Shown here: piece by piece, positions 14,878-21,623 of the stretch
Numbering within the stretch: the stretch's first letter is position 1
Layout: each line of letters opens with the position of its first letter
Assembly: GCA_031257655.1 (NCBI GenBank)
Contig: JAIROF010000161.1
Coordinates: 1-22,948 of the forward strand
Direction of reading: 5' to 3'
Source of the DNA: Prevotellaceae bacterium
GTDB taxonomy: Bacteria; Bacteroidota; Bacteroidia; Bacteroidales; UBA932
Length of the DNA stretch: 22,948 bases
Made by a program: the position numbers and the translations under genes
Notes under the pieces: generated by a model
Database searches by the model: none
Told to the model about the DNA's origin: nothing
The model's input: the letters and a program-made list of their open reading frames with translations, nothing else

Positions 14878-16875
14878 ATGCGCGACGCAAAACAGGACAT
14901 CCCGCTCCGGGTCGTTAGCCGGGACAGCCCCCTTTCCCTTCTGCAGGTAAAGGAAGCCTTTTCTTTTTTTCCTTCCCTTTCCTACCGGCTGTCCGCTTGC
15001 CGGTCGCTGGGGGATAAGAGCCGGCACATCTCCCTGATGGACGCCGTCCCCGCCGACTTTTTCACCCGCGAGCTCGACGAGCTGCTCATCCGCCGCGAAG
15101 CCGACGTAGCCGTTCACTCCGCCAAAGACCTGCCGTACCCCTTGCCCGCCGAGCTGGAGCTGTTTGCCCTGCTGGAGGCCTTCGACAAGACGGATTCGCT
15201 GGTAAGCCGGGGCAACCGGACGCTGCCGCAGCTGCCCGCCGGGGCGCGCGTGGGCACCAGCTCCGCCGCCCGCAAGGCGGAGCTGCTGAGCCGTCGCCCC
15301 GACGTGGAGGTCGTGAGCGTTCGCGGAGCGGTAGGCGAGCGGCTGGCGCAGGTGGACAGCGGGCACATCGACGCGCTTATCGTGGCCACCTGCGCCCTCA
15401 AGCGGCTGGGCATGGCGGAGCGAATAGCCGAGGTGCTGCCCTTTAGGGCGCACCCGCTACAGGGAAACCTCGCCATCGTTGGGCGAAAAGACCAACCGGA
15501 AATCAAAGCCCTGTTTGCCGCCAAAGACATCCGCAGGCGCTTCGGAAAAGTGCACCTGGTAGGCTTTGGCCCCGGCAACCCCGACTGCCTGACGATTGGC
15601 GGCGATAAAATCTTGGCTGCCGCCGACGCCATCTTTTATGACGACCTTGTGGAGCCGGCGTTTTTGGAGAAGTACCGCGGAGAAAAAATATGCGTTGGGA
15701 AGCGGAAGGGCGCTCACCGCTTCCCTCAGGAGGAGATAGGCGAAAAGATTTACCAGGCGGCCATTGCCGGCAAGCGCGTGGCGCGGCTCAAGGGCGGCGA
15801 CCCGATGATTTTTGCCCACGGGCGGGAGGAGCTTGACTTTCTGCAAAGCCGCCTCGTGGAGGTCGAGGTCGTGCCGGGCATTTCGGCGGGAGTAGCCCTG
15901 GCCGCCTGCACGCACATCCCGCTAACCCACCGGGGGCTGTCGTCGTCTGTGGCATTCGTAGCGGGGCATTCGGCAGAAGCGGTGCAGGCGCCCTCCGCCG
16001 ATACGCTGGTGTACTACATGGGCGGCGCCAACATTGCCGCCATTGCGCAGGCGCTGATCGCCTCGGGGCGGCGCGAAAGCGCGCCGGCGGCGCTGGTGTA
16101 CAACGTTTCCCTGCCGAACCAAACGGTGTGGTACTCCTCCCTCAGCGAGCTGCGCCACTCCCTCGTAAAGCACCCAACGCCCATCCTGATGATTGTCGGC
16201 GAGGTGGTTTCGCTCGAAAGCAGGCATGCGCACCGGCAGCAGGTGCTGCTAACGGGCACGTCCCCCAGCGGCTACCCCGAGGCCGCCGCCATTCGCCACA
16301 CGCCCCTCATCCGCATCGACCGCATAGCAGACGGCAGCCGCTTGCCGGCGGCCATCGCGCGGATAAGCGCCTTCGACTGGATTGTGTTCACCAGCCGCCA
16401 CGGGGTGCGCTGCTTCTTTGAGGCCTTCGACGAGCTTAAGGCAGACGTTCGCGCGCTTGCCGGAGTGCGGCTGGCCTCGGTGGGGAAAACAACGACCGCC
16501 GAGCTCAGCCGCCGCATGCTCTACCCCGACCTTGAGCCGCCGCTGGAATCGGCCGAAGGGCTGGTGCAGCGCTTCCGCGCGTGCGGCGTGAAGGGCAAGC
16601 GCATGCTCCTTCCCCGCTCGGACAAAGCCCTGAGATACCTCGCGGAGGAGCTGGAGAAGCTGGGAAACCGCGTGCTCGACCTCCCCGTGTACCGCAACAC
16701 CGCGCGCGAAGCGGCAGAAAAAGTCAACCTTGCGCAATTCCAAAAGATTGTTTTCTCCTCGCCATCCGGCGTGGACGCTTTTATGCAGCTCTACGGCCAA
16801 ATGCCCTCCGGCGTTCAGCTCATTGCCAAGGGAAAAACAACAGAAACCAGATTGGCAGCAGCCATAAACGAATGA
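14878..16875 (+). CDS. Trifunctional siroheme-pathway protein: truncated HemC + uroporphyrinogen-III C-methyltransferase + HemD
   Basis: This 665-residue fusion covers the steps from porphobilinogen to precorrin-2. Residues 1-205 match domains 1-2 of hydroxymethylbilane synthase: SRDSPLSLLQ, HSAKDLP with catalytic Asp84, VGTSSAARKAELL and RGAVGERL, then LKRLG. The third domain, which holds the cofactor cysteine, is absent. Residues 224-465 are the methyltransferase (VGFGPGNPDCLT, LKGGDPMIF, VPGISAGVALA, IPLTHRG). Residues 475-665 are uroporphyrinogen-III synthase (WIVFTSRHGVRCF, KRMLLPRSDKALRYL, VFSSPSGVDAFM). The start at 14878 follows the promoter. The stop overlaps hemB by ATGA. A separate complete HemC may exist elsewhere. 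Confidence 0.85.
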   Translation: MRDAKQDIPLRVVSRDSPLSLLQVKEAFSFFPSLSYRLSACRSLGDKSRHISLMDAVPADFFTRELDELLIRREADVAVHSAKDLPYPLPAELELFALLEAFDKTDSLVSRGNRTLPQLPAGARVGTSSAARKAELLSRRPDVEVVSVRGAVGERLAQVDSGHIDALIVATCALKRLGMAERIAEVLPFRAHPLQGNLAIVGRKDQPEIKALFAAKDIRRRFGKVHLVGFGPGNPDCLTIGGDKILAAADAIFYDDLVEPAFLEKYRGEKICVGKRKGAHRFPQEEIGEKIYQAAIAGKRVARLKGGDPMIFAHGREELDFLQSRLVEVEVVPGISAGVALAACTHIPLTHRGLSSSVAFVAGHSAEAVQAPSADTLVYYMGGANIAAIAQALIASGRRESAPAALVYNVSLPNQTVWYSSLSELRHSLVKHPTPILMIVGEVVSLESRHAHRQQVLLTGTSPSGYPEAAAIRHTPLIRIDRIADGSRLPAAIARISAFDWIVFTSRHGVRCFFEAFDELKADVRALAGVRLASVGKTTTAELSRRMLYPDLEPPLESAEGLVQRFRACGVKGKRMLLPRSDKALRYLAEELEKLGNRVLDLPVYRNTAREAAEKVNLAQFQKIVFSSPSGVDAFMQLYGQMPSGVQLIAKGKTTETRLAAAINE

Positions 16876-17855
16876 AACGAATGAAACGATTTAGACCCTA
16901 CAGAGCTTCGCAGGAAATTCGCGACCGCCATGCCGACGTGAGCCTTGCCCTGTCCGACTTCATTTACCCCTACTTCGTCACCGAAGGCGAAAACATCCGC
17001 TCGGAAATCCCCTCGATGGAGGGCATACACCGCCTTTCGGTCGACCGCCTGCCGGCGGACGTGGAGGAAACCCTTTCGCTGGGGGTGAACAAAATACTGC
17101 TGTTTGGCGTCATCCCCGACCGCGACAAAGACGAGCGGGGAAGCCGGGGCACGGCGCCCAACAGCGTCATTTGCCGGGCGGTGAAGGCCATCAAGCAGCG
17201 CTTTCCCGAAGCCCTTGTCTTTACCGACATTTGCCTGTGCGAGTACACCTCGCACGGCCACTGCGGGCTGCTGCACAACCACGACGTGGACAACGATGCA
17301 ACGCTCCCCCTGCTGGCGGAAATGGCCTGCCAACATGCGCTGGCAGGCGCCGATTTTGTTGCCCCGTCCGCCATGATGGACGGGCAGGTGGCGGCCATCC
17401 GGCAGCGGCTGGACGAGGAAAACCTGCGCGCGAAAATTTTGGCCTACTCGGCAAAGTACGCTTCGGCGTTTTACGGCCCCTTTCGCGACGCCGCCGGATC
17501 TGCACCCGCCTTTGGCAACCGCAAAACCTACCAGATGGACTACCGCACCCGCGAGCAAGGCTTGGACGAAATTGCCGCCGACGTTGAAGAGGGCGCCGAC
17601 TGGATTATGGTAAAGCCTGCCCTGGCCTACTTGGATATGGTGCAGCGGGCTTCGGTACGGTTCCCCAGCCATCCGCTGGTCGCCTACCAGGTGTCGGGCG
17701 AATACGCCATGCTCAAGCAGGGCGCCCAAAAAGGATTTTTTGACGAAAAACAAATCTTTTTTGAATCCCTTATCGCCATCAAACGCGCAGGTGCCAGCTA
17801 CATCATTTCGTACTACGCAAAGGACTTTGCAAAGGAGCTGAAAGTTGAAAGTTGA
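16872..17855 (+). CDS. hemB: Porphobilinogen synthase (delta-aminolevulinate dehydratase)
   Basis: This 327-residue cytoplasmic enzyme condenses two 5-aminolevulinate molecules into porphobilinogen, the substrate of the upstream fusion protein. The Schiff-base lysines are K195 (AYSAKYAS) and K248 (IMVKPALAYLD). The zinc-type cysteine triad is C121, C123 and C131 in DICLCEYTSHGHCG. The length is normal. The start codon overlaps the upstream stop (ATGA), giving translational coupling; a second ATG three codons later is possible. The last residues (KVES) are encoded by the first units of a GTTGAAA repeat that continues downstream, so the C-terminus has been slightly remodelled. Confidence 0.96.
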   Translation: MKRMKRFRPYRASQEIRDRHADVSLALSDFIYPYFVTEGENIRSEIPSMEGIHRLSVDRLPADVEETLSLGVNKILLFGVIPDRDKDERGSRGTAPNSVICRAVKAIKQRFPEALVFTDICLCEYTSHGHCGLLHNHDVDNDATLPLLAEMACQHALAGADFVAPSAMMDGQVAAIRQRLDEENLRAKILAYSAKYASAFYGPFRDAAGSAPAFGNRKTYQMDYRTREQGLDEIAADVEEGADWIMVKPALAYLDMVQRASVRFPSHPLVAYQVSGEYAMLKQGAQKGFFDEKQIFFESLIAIKRAGASYIISYYAKDFAKELKVES

Positions 17856-17893
17856 AAAGTTGGAAGTTGAAAGTTGGGAGTTGGAAGTTGAAA
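17843..17893. repeat. GTTGAAA/GTTGGAA short tandem repeat at the hemB 3' end
   Basis: Variants of AGTTGAAA, AGTTGGA and AGTTGGGA are repeated about seven times, starting inside the last hemB codons. It is similar in style to other 7-bp repeats of the window. Confidence 0.7.
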
Positions 17894-17900
17894 GCTTATA

Positions 17901-18143
17901 CCCCGCCTCGCGCAGAGCCCTGAAAGGGCGACCTCTTTTTACAGCATGGGGTAAAACCCCATGCGAAAGTTGGGAGTTTAACCCCGCCTCGCGCAGAGCC
18001 CTGAAAGGGCGACCTCCTTTTGCAGCATGGGGTAAAACCCCATGCGAAAATTGCGAGTTTAACCCCGCCTTGCGCAGAGCCCTGAAAGGGCGACCTCTTT
18101 TTACAGCATGGGGTAAAACCCCATGCGAAAGTTGCGAGTTGGG
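17901..18143. repeat. Three 81-bp tandem repeats with two internal palindromes
   Basis: Units begin at 17901, 17982 and 18063. Each carries GCCCTGAAAGGGC and GCATGGGGTAAAACCCCATGC, both perfect hairpins. Because 81 is divisible by three, an open frame runs through all copies (27-residue repeat containing RRALKGRPLFTAWGKTPC), but both strands are open and no start context is seen, so it is not called a gene. Confidence 0.9.
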
Positions 18144-18183
18144 ATTTTATTTTGAGGTTGAATGTGATGAGCAAACTTTTGCT

Positions 18184-18213
18184 TGCTGATGTCAATGAAA
18201 GGGGCTATCTTTG
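18184..18213 (+). promoter_or_regulatory. Plus-strand promoter upstream of the 33-bp array
   Basis: TTG at 18184-18186 and TATCTTTG at 18206-18213 are 19 bases apart. It would drive transcription through a 590-base leader containing the dispersed repeat and the 33-bp array into the ATPase gene. Confidence 0.5.
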
Positions 18214-18240
18214 TGCCATATTTGGGTAGCGTCATAAATT

Positions 18241-18340
18241 GTAGGGAGCGGAAAACCTCATTCCCACCTAATTTTAATGACAAAACAACCTCAGTAGCAG
18301 AGAGATATAATAGAAACAACAACCTCATTAGCCTCATTGA
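18241..18340. repeat. Dispersed repeat, copy 1
   Basis: It shares ACAAAACAACCTCAGTAGCA and flanking blocks (GAAAACCT, AGAGATA, AACAACAACCT) with 21268-21362, in the same orientation. The two copies flank the 33-bp array, the ATPase gene and cysD. Confidence 0.7.
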
Positions 18341-18399
18341 TGTAAATGATTTATAGTCAGCATAATAATTGTCATTTCATGTAATTTATGACATCGCCG

Positions 18400-18741
18400 A
18401 ATTTTGCAAATGCTTCATATCTTTGGGCACAGAATTTTGCGAATGCTTCATATCTTTGGGTACAGAATTTTGCAAATGCTCCGGATTTTTGGGTACAGAA
18501 TTTTGCAAATGCTCCGGATTTTTGGGTACAGAATTTTGCAAATGCTCCGAGTTTTTGGGTGCAGAATTTTGCAAATGCTCCGAGTTTTTGGGTACAGAAT
18601 TTTGCAAATGCTCCGGGTTTTTGGGTACAGAATTTTGTAAATTATCCGATTTTTTGGGTACAGAATTTTGCAAATACTCCAGATTTTTGGGTACAGAATT
18701 TTGCAAATTGTTCGGTTTTTTGGGTACAGAATTTTGCAAAA
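18400..18741. repeat. 33-bp minisatellite: ten units plus a partial one, with a variable 9-bp core
   Basis: Each unit has about 24 near-constant bases (TTTGGGTACAGAATTTTGCA core) and 9 variable bases (for example GCTCCGGAT, GCTCCGAGT, TATCCGATT, TGTTCGGTT). Units 1-2 form one subtype and 3-7 another; 8-10 are the most diverged. Two plus-strand and two minus-strand frames stay open throughout, giving 11-residue repeats such as NFANAPDFWVQ. One plus-strand frame (18388-18807) overlaps the ATPase start codon. A coding role is not established. Confidence 0.92.
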
Positions 18742-18800
18742 GTGGTAAAGTTGATTGCTTTTTCTGTTGATTTTCAGCATATTGTTTTGATGATTTATGT

Positions 18801-20128
18801 ATGGTAAGCGGAACCTATTTTTTTAGAAATATCGACAGGGAGCTGTTGGCTTGGAGCAAAACGGAAAATAGGAGGGTTTTGCTGCTTCGCGGTGCGCGGC
18901 AAGTCGGCAAATCGTCAGCCGTAAGGCATTTGGGCAAATCGTTCAAGCATTATGTGGAAGTAAACTTTGAAGATGCCGACGAGCAAGTAAAGGCGCTTTT
19001 TCGACCGGGTATTTCGCCGCAGGAAATCTGCATGAAGCTGTCGGCTTTGACGCTTACGCCGATTGTTGCAGGCGAAACCTTGCTGTTTTTGGACGAAATT
19101 CAGGCGCATATTCCGGCCATTTCAAAGTTGCGCTTCTTCTACGAGCAATACCCCGAGCTGCACGTTGTAGCGGCAGGCTCTTTGCTGGAGTTTGCGCTCG
19201 AGGAGCTGCCCTCGTTCGGCGTGGGCGCATTAGCTCGATGTTTCTCTACCCGTTTTCGTTCGGCGAATTTTTGGTCGCCTCGGGCAAAAAGCTTTGGGTG
19301 GATGAAATTGAACGGGCAAATCCTCAAAATCCTGTTTTTGAGGCGCTTCATAGTCAGCTGGTAAATCAGCTGCAAATTTTCAGCGTGATTGGCGGAATGC
19401 CTGCTGTAGTGGCAAAGTACGTTGAAAGTCAGGATTTATTGAGCTGCCAGGGGGTGTTGAGCGACATTCTTCAATCGTTCCGCACCGATTTTGCAAAATA
19501 TAAAGCGCGAGCTCCTGCCGCGCGCATCAACGAAGTTTTTGAATCGGTATCGCAGCAGGCAGAAGGGAAGTTTGTTTATGAGCGGGCTGGCGCTCAGCTT
19601 TCCAACCGGCAGGTAAAAGACGCTTTGCAGCTGCTCATCATGGCGGGCTTAGTGTATCCCGTAACGCATACGGCTGCCAACGGAATACCGTTGGGGGCGG
19701 AGGTAAATCCTAAGTTTCAGCGAATGTTTTTGTTCGATACGGGGCTTTTTCAGCAGCTTTTGGGGTTGAATCTTTCCGACATCTTGCTCTCAAACGATTT
19801 CAAGGCCATCAATCGCGGCGCCCTGGCGGAAGTTTTCGTAGCGCTGGAAATTGTAAAAGCCACCCCCTGCTGCCGGCAGGCCAGCCTCTACTACTGGCAG
19901 CGCGAAAAAAGCGAAGGAAACGCTCAGATAGATTTCCTCGTGCAGCCGCACGACCGCATTATTCCTATAGAGGTAAAGGCAGGAACGCAGGGCACGATGC
20001 AAAGCTTGCGCTGGTTTATGCAGCAAAAAAAGATTGGCAAAGGAATTAGAACTTCGCTCGAAAATTTTGCCCATTACGAAGATATCGACGTGTACCCGAT
20101 GTACGCCATATCGAATTTGCTGAAATGA
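18801..20128 (+). pseudogene. AAA/DUF4143-family ATPase, split by a one-base frameshift
   Basis: The reconstructed product is about 442 residues, the usual length of this family. Part one (18801 to about 19226) has Walker A GARQVGKSSA, Walker B TLLFLDEIQ and AAGSLLEFAL. Part two, one frame over, continues with RISSMFLYPFSFGEFL and later YYWQREKSEGNAQIDFLVQ and IPIEVKAGTQGT, the nuclease-like C-terminal motif of DUF4143 proteins. Restoring one G in GTGGGCGCATT near 19221-19227 rejoins the frames. The family is common in Bacteroidota and archaea, and its function is unproven. Base composition is more AT-rich than the neighbouring tetrapyrrole genes, suggesting acquired DNA. It could be a sequencing error rather than decay. 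Confidence 0.85.
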
Positions 20129-20138
20129 AAAAGTTCGG

Positions 20139-20178
20139 CTTTCGCAAGCTGTATATTCAACTTTCGCAAGCTGTATAT
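20139..20178. repeat. Two 18-bp direct repeats before cysD
   Basis: CTTTCGCAAGCTGTATAT occurs at 20139-20156 and 20161-20178. A CTCTCCTTTGGAGAG palindrome follows at 20214-20228, related to the cores of the 3272-3371 element. No clear promoter for cysD is visible in this spacer. Confidence 0.75.
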
Positions 20179-20292
20179 CTTGCTGATTTACTTAGCAGAC
20201 CTCACCTCATGCCCTCTCCTTTGGAGAGGAGCAGAGGAGGCTTCACAGGCAATAAAATAAAAAAGATTAAAAAAAAACATACAGTACACCCT

Positions 20293-21195
20293 ATGTCACC
20301 TAAGCTAACCCACCTGAAAGAGCTGGAATCCGAGTCTATCTACGCTATTCGCGAGGTAGCGGCGCAGTTTGAAAAGCCGGTGCTGCTATTTTCCGGCGGC
20401 AAAGACTCCATTGTCATGGCGCACCTGGCGCACAAAGCCTTTTACCCCGCCGCCATCCCCTTCCCCTTTTTGCACATAGATACGGGGCATAACTTTGAGG
20501 AAACGCTCGCCTACCGCGATAGCTTGGTGAAAAAGTTAGGCGTCCGGCTGATTGTCGGCTCCGTTCAGGCGTCCATAGACGCGGGGCGCGCCGTGGAGGA
20601 ATCCGGCTACAACGCCAGCCGCAACAAGCTGCAAACGGTAACCTTGCTCGACGCGATAGAAAAGCACAAGTTCGACGCCGCCCTGGGAGGCGCCCGGCGC
20701 GACGAGGAAAAAGCCCGCGCCAAAGAGCGCTTCTTCTCCCACCGCGACGAATTTGGGCAGTGGGACCCGAAAAACCAGCGCCCCGAGCTGTGGAACATTT
20801 TCAACGGCAAAAAGCAGCTGGGCGAGCACTTTCGCGTCTTCCCCCTGAGCAACTGGACGGAAATGGACGTGTGGCAGTACGTTTTGCAGGAGCACGTGGA
20901 GCTGCCAAGCCTCTACTACACCCACGAACGGGAAGTCTTTGAGCGCGACGGCATTTGGCTGGCCTACTACCCCTTCATGAAGCTCAAGCCGGAGGAAAAA
21001 ATCGTGCGCAGGCGCGTTCGATGCCGAACCATCGGCGATATTACCTGCACCGGATTAACCCTCTCGGAGGCCAATACCCTCGAAGATATTGTCGGCGAAA
21101 TTGCCGCCTCCCGAACCACTGAGCGTGGCGGACGCTCCGACGACAAGCGCTCCGAAGCCGCAATGGAAGACCGGAAAAAAACAGGATACTTTTGA
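20293..21195 (+). CDS. cysD: Sulfate adenylyltransferase subunit 2 (ATP sulfurylase, catalytic)
   Basis: This 300-residue cytoplasmic enzyme subunit makes adenosine 5'-phosphosulfate from sulfate and ATP, driven by the GTPase CysN. The PP-loop SGGKDS (residues 34-39) binds ATP. Later family motifs are present: GGARRDEEKARAKER, FPLSNWTEMDVWQY, and the conserved C-terminus with SDDKRSEAAMEDRKKTGYF. The start at 20293 gives the normal family length; the open frame extends upstream through repeats that are not conserved. Its partner cysN lies 428 bp downstream rather than directly adjacent. Together with the siroheme genes upstream this points to assimilatory (or possibly dissimilatory) sulfate use. 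Confidence 0.96.
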   Translation: MSPKLTHLKELESESIYAIREVAAQFEKPVLLFSGGKDSIVMAHLAHKAFYPAAIPFPFLHIDTGHNFEETLAYRDSLVKKLGVRLIVGSVQASIDAGRAVEESGYNASRNKLQTVTLLDAIEKHKFDAALGGARRDEEKARAKERFFSHRDEFGQWDPKNQRPELWNIFNGKKQLGEHFRVFPLSNWTEMDVWQYVLQEHVELPSLYYTHEREVFERDGIWLAYYPFMKLKPEEKIVRRRVRCRTIGDITCTGLTLSEANTLEDIVGEIAASRTTERGGRSDDKRSEAAMEDRKKTGYF

Positions 21196-21262
21196 ATTGA
21201 GAATTGAGAATGAAAGAAATGCAAAATGCAAAATGCAGAATGCAAAATGCAGAATGCAGAGG
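21195..21262. repeat. AATTGAG heptamers and AATGCAAAATGCAG repeats after cysD
   Basis: AATTGAGAATTGAGAA at 21195-21210 begins at the cysD stop codon and is the exact reverse complement of part of the AATTCTC array at 21639-21670. It is followed by five AAATGC/GAATGC units. Confidence 0.8.
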
Positions 21263-21267
21263 TAATG

Positions 21268-21362
21268 TTGGAGGGGGCGAAAAACCTAATTTTCACATAG
21301 TTTAAACAACAAAACAACCTCAGTAGCATAGAGATAGCATAAACAACAACCTTATTAACTGC
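21268..21362. repeat. Dispersed repeat, copy 2
   Basis: Shares a 20-bp identical block and several shorter blocks with 18241-18340 in direct orientation. Confidence 0.7.
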
Positions 21363-21386
21363 GCTCGGCATAGTTTTGTGTAAAAA

Positions 21387-21483
21387 TAGCACGCAGATGA
21401 CGCAGATTTTTTATGATTTACGCAGCTGAAGAAAGGGCTAAAATCTGTGCAAATCATAAAAAATCTGCGCCATCTGCGTGCTA
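21387..21483. repeat. ATCTGCG-type inverted repeat, 39-bp arms
   Basis: The arms 21387-21425 and 21445-21483 match at 36 of 39 positions. They contain AGCACGCAGATGACGCAGAT on the left. It is the same family as 4516-4579, and a half copy lies near 3587-3635. Confidence 0.85.
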
Positions 21484-21489
21484 AAAAAA

Positions 21490-21591
21490 CAATTTGCAAT
21501 TTTCGACCGAGCGGAGTATATTACGCAGCATGGCGCACCGCAAGGCGAATTTGTGCGATCATGGGTTAATAATATTGTTAAGATAATTTAG
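21490..21591 (+). pseudogene. Possible 3' remnant of an unknown gene
   Basis: A 33-codon open stretch ending in TAG reads like ordinary protein (FAIFDRAEYITQHGAPQGEF, then VRSWVNNIVKII). It has no start codon and is cut off upstream by the inverted repeat. No family is recognised. It begins with the 16-bp sequence TTGCAATTTTCGACCG, which also occurs inverted at the RhuM breakpoint. Confidence 0.3.
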
Positions 21592-21623
21592 TTTGAAAAA
21601 CAAAAAAATAATTTTCACGTAGA

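Noticed and set aside
16581..16871. Upstream in-frame extension of hemB
   Set aside because: It runs inside the fusion gene in another frame; the ATG at 16872 gives the normal hemB length and an ATGA overlap.
17845..18189. Possible 114-residue repeat protein over the 81-bp units
   Set aside because: Open only because the unit length is divisible by three; the minus strand is open too (17896-18195) and no start context exists.
18400..18741. CRISPR array
   Set aside because: The variable part is only 9 bp with few variants, the constant part is AT-rich and not palindromic, and no cas genes are present.
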